Part shown: positions 24,262-36,178 of the stretch, in pieces
How positions within the stretch are numbered: position 1 is the stretch's first letter
How the letters are laid out: every line of letters starts with the position of its first letter
Source of the DNA: Hibiscus mutabilis
Lineage: Eukaryota > Streptophyta > Magnoliopsida > Malvales > Malvaceae
Reading direction: 5' to 3'
DNA: 64,000 nt
Assembly: GCA_019671005.1 (NCBI GenBank)
Contig: CM033721.1
Span: forward strand, 55,099,680-55,163,679
The notes under the pieces: model-generated
What the model was told of the DNA's origin: nothing
The model's input: only the letters and a program-made list of their open reading frames with translations
The model's database searches: none
Program-made: the position numbers and the translations under genes

Positions 24262-25373
24262 AATACCCCTAAACTTGAACTGTTGCTTGTCCTCAAGCAA
24301 TGCGAAATGGAATCAAGAAAAATAGAAAAGAAAGACAATAAACAACCCATATTTTTCAAGGTTCCACTAAGCTATGATTACAAAGATTCCAAGTCATATG
24401 GTAGCAACAATTCATTCCTCAGTTGTATTAATGAGATGTGATGCATTAGAGCTTAGAGTTTTGTTCTAAGGATTGATTCCGCAGTAGGTGCAGTGTGTGC
24501 TAAGTTACATGCATTTATCACTTAATATCCTTAGTAAAACTTAAGGGTTGCTTTCTATCGTTGCTTATGCGTGTTCTTTTTCTTTTTCAGCACTTTGTTT
24601 TTCTTCCTTTTCTTTTTAGGTTCAAAAACTATATCCTTGGGGCTTCAAATTATCACACTTACTCTTTCGGCCTGAAGATGGAGTGGAGCAAACAACCCAT
24701 CCCTAAGCCTTACGAGCAGTGTCATTCCGTGAAGACTTTCATTCACTCTTTGTCAGTACTATCATTCCTACCAAGGAAAGTTAAATGGAGCAAACACAAC
24801 TCACCTAGTGTAATAAGATAGCAAGATGCATAGAAGAGTGTCTCTCAACAGTTTTGTTTATGTTATCAAGTTTACAATTGATTTTTCTTTATTTAATTGA
24901 TTTTAGGGAGTTTTAAAGCCTTTAATTTGCTACATTGAGCATTCAGTTCATTCTCATTGATTCATGCTTTGGCATCAGGGGGTCGACCTAGAATTTCCCT
25001 AAGGTTTCTTAAGTTTTTAGAGTGCATGTAACATGTGTTTTAAAAGGCTACATCAGATTCAACACTAAGTTCAAAACATGAAAGTTCTTAACACATTGCA
25101 AAGCATTAACATAGACTAATCATAGGAAATCATGATCAATGTAACAACAATTTCAAAATCAATGAGATCATAGCAAAGGGAACCTATCAAATATATTAGG
25201 CTATTTATAGGAAAAAAATTAAATTTTACCTAAATGTAACCTAATATATACATGGGATAGTACTCCCCCAAACTTGAGAAGAGCATTATCCCCAATGCAA
25301 AAGGAAAGAAAAAGAAAAAGAAAAGTCAAATCAAGGAAAAGCAAATATGCAGATGCAAATATAAAAAACCAAA
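24262..25373 (-). other. Element C polypurine tract and 3' spacer
   Basis: At 24262-24302 the element strand reads TTCAAGTTTAGGGGTATT, preceded by the GAGGACAAGCAA motif. At 25262-25302 a second block reads CTCAAGTTTGGGGGAG with GCATTGGGGATAATG before it. Two AATGGAGCAAAC/GTGGAGCAAAC repeats (24680 and 24785) sit between them. The arrangement copies that of A, D and E. There is no ORF worth calling. Confidence 0.6.
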
Positions 25374-28300
25374 CTAAACTAAAAATAAAAGAAAAATAAA
25401 AACTAACCCAGAGGGAGGTGGTTCCTGGATGATTATGCCCTTGCCTTTGTCCTGGGTGGACGTTTGTTTCTTGGCAGGGCGGCTAGAGGTGCCAGTGTCG
25501 GTATCTGGTCGCCGTCTCTGCCGGGTGGTGGGTGCGGGAGTAGGTGCCAATAGATTCAATGGGGGCTCCTCCCGGGCTTCTAGTAAAAATTTGTGGAATA
25601 GGGATTGCTCGACAGTGGACATTGTTTGGACATATTGACAATATGGTTCCATAAAATTGGCGACAACATCCTGCATGATTTTTCGGAGGTCCTGGGCAGA
25701 TGTATCTACAAGTTCAGCATGCATCCCAAATCCTTTCATTTCTTGGACCTGAGAGGGTAGCCAACCAGTGTGGCGCTCAATGATATCATCATTCCCTCAT
25801 TCATCGACTCTTGCTTGTTGACACAAGGCGGTGATGAGATTAGGGAAGGGTAAGTCCTTGTTCTTTCGTGTTGAGGCCGCCCTGTCCATTATGATTTTGT
25901 AGATGAATACATACGTATTTATTCCCTGTGTAACACCCCTAAACTGGGCCTAGATTTGATATCACTATGTAGAGTTCTAACTAATTAAATCATGCTTTAA
26001 TCAAAAGGAAACCTAGGAGTAAATTATGAGAAATAAAAAGAAAGGCACTCGAATTGTGATGATCAATTCGAATTGTCTTTAAACCGAATGATCAAATTAA
26101 AAAGGGACCAAAATGTTATAGCCAACAAGTTAGAGTGACAAATTAAAAGGACCATAATAGAATTAAATTGCAATAAAAGGAATGCATGGCAAATTTAAAT
26201 TTGATAGTGGACTATCCACTTGTTACTTAAGCAAGGTCCATTCGGCCACTATGGGGGAAAACTCCTTCCTCATTTGAGCATGCCGAATGTGTTAGGGAGA
26301 AAGAGAGAAGAGAGAGAACTTAGTGTGAGAAAGCTTGAAAAACAAGGACCAAGCTTTGGTTAGGCAAAAAATTGAGTTATAATTCACGTTAAGGAAGGTA
26401 ACAACATGTTGATTCATTAAATTTTATACTTGAAATGTTAATTATGTGGTGGTCTTGTTGCTTAATTCGAAATTGTACAAGTATGAACTTATTGCTTTGA
26501 ATTTATATGATGGTTGATGTTGTTGAAATCATGAGTTAGTTTGAATAGGGTTTGCGGATTATACTAATTGTGTATACATGATTATGTGTAAGTGATGCTG
26601 GAAAATGAATACATATATTGGATTGGTTAAAGCTAGGCAATGGACTGCTCAAATGGTGAATTAGAGGAATATTGTTGATCAAATGGATCAATTAGAATAT
26701 AGTACTATAATGCCCTGTTTAATCACATTGATAGGTGAATTGGACTAACCTAGACATGTAAGAATATGAATATAAGTTGAATTACAATGTTAGAATCTTG
26801 TTTAAATGAATTATGAAGCTAGAAGCTTAACCTAGTGTAATCTGCCCAGAAAACTCTATTTTGGGCAGCAACTTTGAAAAAAATCACCATAAATAGTAGT
26901 GGTGGAATTTAAGGCTGAAATTTATATGGATGAAACCTTAACGTGTCTAGCTTCATTAGGAACAAACAGAACTGAATTCTGGATTGTAAAACGGATTGTA
27001 GAGAAGAAACACTAGGGACAGTGCAAACTGTCCAGTGTTGTAAATTGCCATATCTTTAAGCTAAAAACTGTATTAATTGGCAAAGGATTAAAATGCAAGG
27101 CATATATGGTTAGAAAGATGGTTAAGTTATCTTTCTAACAGTATAAACGGTTCTAAATTCTAACGTACGGAATGAAAGATATGGGAAATTGAGTAAGCAA
27201 TGCACCTGCTGACTGACAACAGTAGTTTAGGTATCGTGGCAGTTTTGTAAACTGTTTTATAAACAGTTAGGACAGTTTGGTTACTGCCCTGTTTCTGCCT
27301 AAATTGGAATGTATATATGTAATCATGTTGTTAATTATTAAACATGTGTATTTGGATAGTTCCAATGTATAGAAACTATTAGAATGTAGACTGTCCAGTT
27401 CATGCATAAATTAGTATGTACATGGTTGTTATGTTGTGTACTAGCAATGTTTCCATGATTGAATGATTGTGCAAACCTGTTTTGACATGTATTTTCTTGT
27501 GTAATGTATTAGAACAAGGAGTAAACCTTGTGGAGGAAGAAGGAAGAGTTGGTCAAAAGAATGGCAAGAAAAAGAGAGTTTGGATCCAAGACTAAGCTAG
27601 CTTGGGAGTTTTGTGAGTGTAGCTAAAATAGGGTTAGGACTTAGGTCCTAACCAAAATCAGCATGTCTAAATTCTTGTATTTCTAAGTACGCATGATTTG
27701 ATTTAATAAGAGAAGTATGAATTAAGCTAAATGCATGAAACATGAACCTTGTTGAATTTTAGTGTATGATTCGAATGCTAGCATGTGTATGTGATAAATT
27801 GTTGCTTGAAATGTAACATGATAAATGGCTAAATGCTTGTAAGTCGACTACTTGAAATGCTAGACTAAATGATGAAATAAAAACATGAAATGGCGAGCTA
27901 AGGCTCAAATGGCCTAAGGGCTTAATACTTGTATGAACTTGCCATGTAACACCCGTATGGGTCCTTGAAAAAGATAATGCTTGACTTGAACTTGTAATGC
28001 TTGAACATGTACTGTATAAACTCTAAATGCTTGAATAGAAGCTAAAAAAATTAGAAAACCTTGGTTGCTAGTTGGATTAGGTAGAATGGATTAGGTAGAA
28101 TGGTATACCATAGAGTCTAGAGCTCTTGTGAATGGGTGGACTACGGTCAGGGCTAAGGCCCCTATTGGCGAAAGACAGAGGGTACGTATGTGTGGTCTTT
28201 GGCGACAATAGGAGGGTTGACCAGTACTACGGTACATCTTGTGGCGACAGTTGGTTGAAGACTCGATTACCTGGACAAACTAAGTACCAAGGGTTGTGTT

Positions 28301-30308
28301 ATTAAGATAATTAACAAATTATAAACCATGAAAATTTCTTGTTACTTGACATGTAAGCTTGAGAGGCATGTTACTTGATTTAGTAAGCTTGGATGTTGTT
28401 ACTTGATTTACAAACTTGAAATACTTGGTACATATCTACAATTCAAATGGCTTGATGAGGTATTACATGATTATTGCTTGTCCACTACTCGAATGGATTG
28501 ATAAACATGCTATGGATGATTACTTGATATGCTTGCTATGTTATTTAATTTACTTGACAAAATGGTACTTGACACTTACTTGCCATGCTTGAATGCTATT
28601 CGAATAATTTGATAATTGGCTACTTAACATTGCTTGTCTTGATACTCAAATGCTATGTGTGTAATGATGCTTGATTTCATGTCTACTTGATGATTCGAAT
28701 TGCTTGCAAACACTAGCTAGGGTTAAACTTGACTAAAGGCTAAGTGACTTGATAAATGGCTAGATTTTAGATTCTACCTCACTAAGTACATTCCTGTACT
28801 TATCACTCTTGTTTTCATCCTTCCCAACTACAGGATAAAGGATTTGATCGATTGCTTGATTCTAAAGCTTGATTCCTTGAACTCGAAGCAAGACACAAGC
28901 GTAGCTAAATTATGGTTCATACTTGTTTTGTACTCCCTTAGTTGGTGGCACTTAGATTGTATATAGTGAACTTGTGCATGCATTTTGAATATTTGAAACT
29001 TGCATATATATGTTCTTGAATGGCCTTTCCATGTTGTGAACTTGGTTGATAATGTGAAACATGTAATGAACTCAAATTCTATGTAATGGAAAGGTATTTT
29101 GCTGGGCATATGTGTATATATTGAATGTTTCAAAGTATTTGATCTAGCCTACTGTGTAATCCGAATGCTTTGTGAGATTATAGAGTCACTTGTACGAACA
29201 TAACATGTTGTAAGTGTCCATATATATTTGTATGGTAAATGCTGAATGGTAAGGCTTGGCATATTGCTTGCTTGGAGACAAGGTGCGTGCAATTGTATGT
29301 ACAAATGACCATGTTTAGCAAATTTTATGTATGAAATGTTACATGTATTAATCTAAAGGAATAATGAAATGAAATGAAAGCATGTTTGCTCACTTAGGCT
29401 TTTCGAATGCTAGTTTGTATGATGATGTTAAATGAAATGTTAAAGTGGTAACCTATAATATCTTGTAAACAAAATATGAGCTTGCTTACATGTTAAGTTA
29501 TGAATGCTTGGTTGCTTGCTAGTCAAGTAACTCATCTAATAGGGATGAGTTAATCTATTCTTGCCTTGTTCTTGCTTGTAATGTTTTTGGTAACGCTCCC
29601 GAGCCGGCTTACTACAAAGTCGGGGCAGGGGGTGTTACACCCTGATTATTTAGAATAGAGTGTAAGAGCAGTAACCGACGGCAGGAAACGATAGATCAAT
29701 TTCTTGTTGAGAGGATACTATTGTTGATAAAGTGTAACTATAACTTCGACTCCAGTTTAAGTTGCGCCCAGCTTACTGTTTTGATATTTTGTTCATCATT
29801 GACCCATGTAGTCCCAGGAATGTAGAGGTCTATCAATAATTGGGCATATGTTTCAGCCGTCGTAGTGGCCGCAAAAGTGATATGGGTGCCACCTATTGTT
29901 GATAGGTTGTAGTGATCAGCGATGGCAAGGGCTGAGAATGTTATGCTCTTTCCACGGACATAAGCCCATTCGTTTGGTATGTGCCCAACATGAGTATAGA
30001 ACTTGTGTACCCAATAGCGTTAACGTGACCTGGTTGGCGAACAAAGTCTCCCCAGCCTTGTGTTGTGATGACCGCTTGTATATCAGTCTCAAACTTGTAA
30101 CGGACATTAGGAGTAAATTCCAGACCTTCCTCTAGAATAAGCTTTTGTTGTATCATGTGTCTGTATCGCCGTGTCAGGACGCTGTCTAGTCTATACATGC
30201 AAAAATTAAGATCTTCCAACTTCGCGAATGTTGTGTCCCCAGAGGAGTCGGTGTTGGTTCTAGAGACGTCGGGGGAGAAGGAGAAGGAGGACTAGTATTT
30301 TTCTCCAT
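25374..30308 (-). pseudogene. Element C env-like ORF split by a solo LTR
   Basis: The N-terminal half is 30308-29640: ATG at 30308 with a proline/serine-rich start, one frameshift near 30240, then RYKFETDIQAVITTQGWGDFV. The C-terminal half is 25928-25374 and includes FPNLITALCQQARVDE, then, after one stop, IIERHTGWLPSQVQEMKGFG and a basic tail with TTRQRRRPDTDTG and SRPAKKQT. The two halves belong to the same Athila post-pol domain family as A and E. They are separated by the inserted LTR at 25929-29639, across which the frame would continue. Pol is missing altogether, so C was truncated as well as interrupted. Confidence 0.75.
25929..29639 (+). repeat. Solo LTR, long gypsy LTR with TGTAACACCCC ends
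   Basis: A 3711-base block with perfect inverted ends TGTAACACCCC/GGGGTGTTACA (TG...CA). It is flanked by the 5-base duplication ccctg (25924-25928 and 29640-29644). It has no coding region, polypurine tract or primer-binding site, so it is a solo LTR left by recombination rather than a full element. Element G at the right edge of the window is a second copy in opposite orientation. Long LTRs with these ends are common in the Tekay/Del branch of Ty3/gypsy; that assignment is inferred. The last 1.3 kb is rich in short ATGCTTGA/ACTTGAT words. Confidence 0.85.
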
Positions 30309-30778
30309 TTGAGGGGGCTGATCGTTTCGGTGGGTTACCTTGAGTTGTCGAACTATAATTTAGACGGAGGCAAGAGTGAACTAGTCGGGAGATTAGGGTT
30401 TCAAAGGCGTCTATGTCTGGAGGCGAGAAGACTTACAGATGATAAAAAAAAATTATGATTCCTCGTTTGAAGTCGGAACCTTACGATTTTTTTTACTGTA
30501 ACCTTACGAATTTTAGTTTGAAGGAGAATAATGTTTTCTTTTTAGTTTTGGTTTACTCGTTTGTTGAGCTTTTATTTTGTTGTTACTGTGACATTTTTAT
30601 CATCTTTTCCTATTAACATCTATTTAAAAAGAACAATTGCAATTGGAAAAAAAATATCTTCATCTAATATACTGAAACTCAACGGATAATATATTCGAAA
30701 TTAACAACTGCACCAAATTTAAAATGTTCCAAAAAAGAAAAATAAATGGAAAATCTTTCTCCTATACATGATTCTGCA
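30309..30778. other. Remnant between element C and the rhomboid gene
   Basis: No gene is seen. Similarity of element C to its relatives fades around 30480. The rest, AT-rich and directly downstream of the host gene's stop, should hold its 3' untranslated region and polyadenylation site. Confidence 0.45.
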
Positions 30779-33000
30779 TCAACGACAGAGCTTGGAACAT
30801 AGTAGTTGAACTTGGGAAGTGTTTTCCTCTGTTAATGCATAGATCTCGCTTTCCCCATTGCTTATGCATGTCAAGTTAAATGACCTCTCGAACTCGGTTG
30901 ACTGCGATAAGAATCAAGGACTAATATTAAGCCATTTTCATTTCGATGGACTCGCGTATTAATATAATTGTACATAGAACCATGGAAGAGGTTAGTTCTC
31001 CATGTTTTCATGAACAATCATAAAAATGTTTACTGGAATCAAGATATGTGATGCTTTAATCCTGTTGAGAATGAACACAAATTGAGAAACTAAACTATTA
31101 TTAATGCAACTGACCTGACAATACACTTTTCGTTGTTTGCAACTCCACAACGGTGTCGGGATACAACTCATATAATGACACCAAGAACAGCGATCGTTCA
31201 AGCTAACCCCCTGAAGAAGCAGAATTAAGCCCATAGCAAATCTGGAAGAAAAAAAAATCGAAACATACATATGGCATCAGTGAAAGTATGGATTATCAAG
31301 TTATGGGGATACATATTGATGAGACCAAACGAATGGTCAACGAAATCAAGTAACTTGAGAGAAGTATCGGTTTAATGCCATTCATGCAGGGGAATAGCCT
31401 ATTTTGATCATGAAGCTGATTGGTATAAAGTTTCTTGAATTCAAACAGAAAAAGGATTCCTTACACAACAATCAGTAGTATCAAAGAGATGACCCACAGG
31501 ACATACTGGTACGGCTTGTGTTTAGGTTTACGAGATGGTGCAATGTATCCGGGAGGAACATGTTTCTTGCTAACATATCCAAACTGGGGACGGATTAGAA
31601 ACACAAAACCGAGGAGAAACCCAGAGATAAATCCCCCAATATGAGCAAAGTTATCCACGTGTGGGAGGACTCCCATCGCTAGATTTATTAGGATAACCAG
31701 AACAAGAGTTAACAGTGCTGCAAACTGCACGTAGGAAACTAAAACTGTAAGATAATCTGCTTGCACATGTAACAGACTAGGAAGAATTAAACATCAGTGC
31801 AATCTTACGTGCCTTATTTGCATATATTGACCAGTTTGTGATTAGTTCGGAGAGCATGCTTCCTAGTAAACCAAAAAGTGCACCAGAGGCGCCAACCGAT
31901 ATAACACTCTGAATAAAAAGAGAGGACATCAAACTCCCACCGAAACCGGCAATTAGATAAAGTGACCCAATTTTCACTGCAGAAATACCAAAGAAGCATT
32001 AGGATTAAATACCTATAAACCATAACCATAACTTCTAAGCAGGTAAATCTGAAATATTTCTGAAAGCAACAAGGAAGTTTCTAAGTCATGATGGAAATAA
32101 TGTCCTGCAGGTTAATACTATCCCAGTATGAAAGAAGAAAACAACAGACTAATTGATGTCGTAGTTAATGGTTCATTCGTTCCGATTAAAGACAAAGAAA
32201 CCTTAAGAAAACACAAGAACACAGATTTTAAGCTGTTGTGCTTCAATTACATGATGTCTTAAGCAGTAAATGCCATAAGTATTGATATCATCAATGGTAA
32301 CAAAGTTTAAGCTTAGGAAATGATGCATACCGAAACCGAATTCCTGTTCAAGCCGAATTCCAATGAATAAAAGACTCAACATGTTTGCAAATATGTGGAA
32401 AACACCAGCATGCAACCATATACAAGAAATCATGCGCCATGCTTCATGCCTTCTGACAACTCTAGACACTTCTAGAGCACCCATTTTCTCTAATCTGAGG
32501 AAACAAAGAAAACATAAGGCCAGGTCATTTTCTAAGGTGAAGTAGTAGATGAGCCAATGCAAATACAATTTTCAGAAAACAAAAACAGCCTACGTATAAA
32601 AAAGGAAGATAGTTGGATGTATTGGGAGAGAGACATACGTAGAAGCAGAAGGGCCAAGGAGGGGATTCTCTTTGAAAGGCTGAAAGGAGAACCTACCCAA
32701 GAATTTGCCCACGCAATTCTTGGAGCTCTTGGGACAATCATTAATGTACATGGTTATTATAAAAAGGAATATGTTAACCAAAACAAAGCCTGGAATCAAC
32801 CAAGGCACCCACTTTTTAAATGGCACGAAATCAATCAACCATCCTGCTTGTTGTCCTTCCCTCTGCCTCTGCCTCTGCCTCTGCCTCTGCCCCCGCCCCC
32901 TACGCTGCCCATCAGCCGGCGGTGATGCCGCTCCCGCCGGATGCACCCCCGTATCTCCTCTATTTGGATTACTCACCTTGATTTCGATCCTGGAATCCAT
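30779..33000 (-). CDS. RBL: Rhomboid-like intramembrane serine protease, six exons
   Basis: The product is a polytopic membrane protease that cuts substrate transmembrane helices. Exons on the minus strand: 33000-32639, 32494-32331, 31976-31813, 31724-31465, 31241-31115 and 30901-30779. They join in phase to 399 residues, ATG at 33000, TGA at 30779-30781. The N-terminus is cytosol-like and carries an (RQ)n tract at residues 39-47; the first helix is about 64-84. The HxxxxHxxxN signature is H149, H154, N158. The catalytic serine is S206 in GASGALFG and the catalytic histidine is H258 in HVDNFAHIGG. A Cys-rich tail (CSWCHYMSC, 335-343) and a final LCSKLC resemble the plant secretory-pathway RBL1/2/3 group. 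Splice sites are GT-AG except intron 3. No promoter element was proven upstream. It looks intact; the exact orthologue is not resolved. Confidence 0.93.
31725..31812 (-). other. Probable GC-AG intron in RBL
   Basis: The boundary that preserves the family sequence NK-FAALLTL needs donor AAG|GCACGT and acceptor GTGCAG|TTT. A GT donor four bases downstream (GCAC|GTAAGA) with an acceptor seven bases downstream (TTTGCAG|CACTG) is also in frame but changes FAA to AP. Confidence 0.65.
32861..32890 (+). repeat. (CTCTGC)5 microsatellite in RBL exon 1
   Basis: Five perfect hexamers, read on the coding strand as GCAGAG units, encode the RQ repeat in the hydrophilic N-terminus. Length variation here would change the protein without shifting the frame. 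Confidence 0.95.
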
Positions 33001-34920
33001 CCCCACCTTCAAAAGAACCTCTTTTCCCTCCTTCAAAGACCAAAAAAGAAACCCAAATGGAAAAAAGAAAAAAGAGAACTTTGGGTAGTTTTCTTTCAAA
33101 GTTTTTAGTTAGGGATTAACCAATGCAAGAAAAGAAAAGAAAAGAAAAGATTGTGGGAATGAGTTGACGTTGTTTCATAATCTTGGAATGTAAAAGAATT
33201 ATGAATGAACAAAAAGGCTTGGTTTTTCTGAATTCTGATATTACACGGAATCTCTCGTGTTTCAGAGTTCAGACAAACCTTCCTTCTAGTTGTTTTTTCT
33301 CTTCTTTTTCCTTTTTATGGAGCTTTTAATGGTGGATAGTATCCTAATTTTAATGGCCTTTTCTTTTGTGCTTGTTTTGGAAGAGAAAACAGCTTGGTAG
33401 GGATGATAAGCTTATAGTTTTAAGTTTCCTTTTGATTTCTTTTGCTTGAATCCCATCTTCGTTTCATGTATAAAAGACATTGTTATATAACGGTTTCTTG
33501 TTCCAACAGTTGGTAAGAGAAATGAGTTCCTTCAAATTCAAACCAAAAAACTTGCAGAGTGTAGTAGAATAGAATACGTACTTAGAACATAGTCAAAGCT
33601 ATTTTTAGGGAAATTAGAGGAATACATGCAAGCTTTAGATGGAGATTGAAACATGTGTATACAATCCTAATGTGTTAGCCAAATATTTTGTTGGTAATAA
33701 TAGTAAAAAAATATGTTGTCAATCTTGTGGATTTTAATGTTTTCAGTTTTTTAATACTTCGTCTACTATTTGCAACAGATTTGGATGAGATTTTTTTGAA
33801 TTTTTGGTTTCTGAATGTATAATTTCAAATGGTATGTAAAATTTGGATTCGTTATTTGAATTCAATAAAGTTTAGTAATGCCTCATAATCCTTAAATAGG
33901 AACCGTATATGTAACTAAAATCAACTTGTGTCTAGATCATAGTAAAGCAAAGTTATACGTTGCAAGAACATTTGTAATTAATTTTTTTACAAAGCCAAAT
34001 TCTAATCTTAATCCTGTCTAAAAAGGGGAGGAGAGACTCTAGGAGAATGAAAGAGGTGCTCCTAGTTGGTCTAAAACCAATGACCTAAAGAAAACGAGAG
34101 AGCAAAAACAAGCAGCCTGGCCAACCGACCAAATATACTTGCTCATTTGTAATTAAACTCAAACTAGCGGAGTTATGATTGGAACAATATTTGTAATTAA
34201 ATTGAAATGTTGATGGTTATTATCTGTTTATTAGTATATCATTTTAAGATTGCTCTTATAAAGTGAACAACAGTGACATTTTATTCTTCTCAACAATCTT
34301 TCCTATCAAGTAGATGATAGAATGTGTAAATAATGAGGGTTAAATCTATCTATTTTTTAAAATTATATTTAAATTGATTGATTGTGTAAATATGGAGGAC
34401 TATACTACTAACAACAATTAAAGGTTCAGTTACTATGTTTAATAAAAATCAAAATTTAATGATTGTTTTGTAACACAGTGAATTATGCATAGAGGCTTAG
34501 AGAGTTTTTTTCATGTGAAAAGTTCATGCACAGTTGTGCCATAGAACCTCATAAGCTCATTCCCACAAGCCAGGTATTATGGGTATTTCTTGGATAGGTT
34601 ATCGCCTTGAGCTATAGGATTTCTATACTATCTTCAAACCGTGAAATTCATTAACTTAAAGATAATATGAGCTATAAGGGTTAAAATTGACAAATACTTA
34701 AGAAATTTAAAGGAATCACATTCTTACTATTTAATGAAAAAGAGCGCTATTGTTGAGAATGCAACTACCTCTTGGGGGAAATGTTCACAAACCAAACGTG
34801 AGAATGTGATTTTGGAAAAAATCATTCTCCTAGTAATGATCTTTTCTACGAACCAAAAGCATTGTGCTTTACGAAATTATGTATTTATTACTAGGGACGA
34901 TCTTGACAACCAAGGGCCTA
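33001..34920. other. Upstream region of RBL, no gene seen
   Basis: The first several hundred bases should contain the RBL 5' untranslated region and promoter; an AAGAA-type simple repeat is at about 33127-33150. No other ORF has convincing content. A purine-rich patch at 34020-34130 looks like an old repeat fragment of unknown type. Confidence 0.5.
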
Positions 34921-35171
34921 CTTAATTTTTTGGGTAAACTACAATTTCATCACTCAACTTTACTCCCACTCTTATTTTGGTTACTGAAGTTTAAAAAGTT
35001 TTAATTTGCTCACTCAACTTTGACATTGCGTCATTTTTGGTCACTCGACCATTAAATCACAAACGGTGTGATGACATGGCAGATGATCTAATGACTAACC
35101 AAAACAACATAGTTTTATATCCCTACAAAAGCCACCAAACGACGTAGTTTTGAATCCTTATAAATGTCAAC
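34921..35171. mobile_element. Possible truncated non-autonomous DNA transposon
   Basis: The phrases 'gggtaaactacaatttcatc' and repeated 'tcactcaacttt' are of a type common at the ends of plant dispersed, MITE-like repeats. Only one end is present; element E's LTR starts at about 35172. No terminal inverted repeat pair could be shown. Confidence 0.35.
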
Positions 35172-36178
35172 TGACTAACGCTTGGCAAATAATTGATAAT
35201 TCAGTGTAAATATGCTAGTAAAATAATGCCGAGTATAGGTCTTTTGTGTGCAAGTATACACGGTCAACAAGTAATACATCAATAAGCTGAGTGTCGTATC
35301 CACAAGGATTGACCAAGAGTTAAATGCCACGATTTTACTTGTGAAATGGAAAAATGAGTTTGATTTGGAATTCAGATTCTGGTTTTAAGAAAAATGACTA
35401 AGGAAAATATAATAAAAATTTAGGCAAGTTAGCAAACAAGTGTATTCAAATGATGATTAGCATTGGCAGGGGATGCTTGGATTTCACACTATCTATGCCA
35501 GTCTTTTAATAACCTTCAGCCTTGGTTTTATTGCCGAGCAAATTTTAAAGTGGCAATGCCCTAAGTTAATTATGATTAACCCCTTTTACGTCTATAATGA
35601 ATTTTCTCAATCATTAACTTGGCAAGGTTTTAATCTTTTACTCCCAAGGGGTAGACTTACTTCTTAAGTAAGCTCATCTACTTGAACATCTTTTGTCGAA
35701 GTTTCTCACCTTAGTACCTTGGCAATTAATCATTATCCCCTAAGTCTGTTAAGATATTAAGGGATAATATGCATGTAATGCCAATTGTCGTTTGGCAAAC
35801 AATTGAAAGAAATTAAGCACTAGCAAGATAGACAAAAATGCCAAAGCATTCAATTATTAAAAGCTAAAAATAGCTGAGCGTTTCATCGCAAAACATCCCT
35901 AACCAACTTAAAGAAATTAGTTCATGGTTGGGGGAGCCATCAACACCAAATTGTTTTCAAATAACATAACCATAAAATTAGATCTAAAATAAAGAGAACT
36001 AGACAAACAAGGAGATCCGTCGATGCAGCCCTTCAATGGATCCAGAGCTCTCGGTCTTAGCCTAGTCAAACCACATCTAGCCTTTCTTCACCACGGTGCA
36101 GCCTCTTGGAGTGAGTCAATGCCCGGTTCATTGTTGGAACTCCTTTAAATAAGCACGCGTGAAAAACCCTAGGCTGGG
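35172..36178 (-). repeat. Athila element E, 3' LTR outer part
   Basis: Homologous to the LTR of A (compare 35235-35330 with 10110-10210), including the block 'gtgcaagtatacacggtcaacaagtaatac'. It begins near tgactaacgcttgg at 35172. A TATA-like TATTTAAA lies on the element strand near 36143-36151. It is interrupted at 36178 by element D and resumes at 46360. Confidence 0.85.

Noticed and set aside
25929..29639. DNA transposon, because of the 11-base inverted ends
   Set aside because: The TG...CA ends, 5-base target duplication and long non-coding body fit a solo LTR better; no transposase was found.
32557..33088. Two open frames on the plus strand across RBL exon 1
   Set aside because: They are antisense to an exon with conserved protein sequence and are kept open by the CTCTGC repeat.
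34734..34925. 63-residue plus-strand ORF
   Set aside because: Low-complexity AT-rich sequence, no domain, no conserved neighbour.
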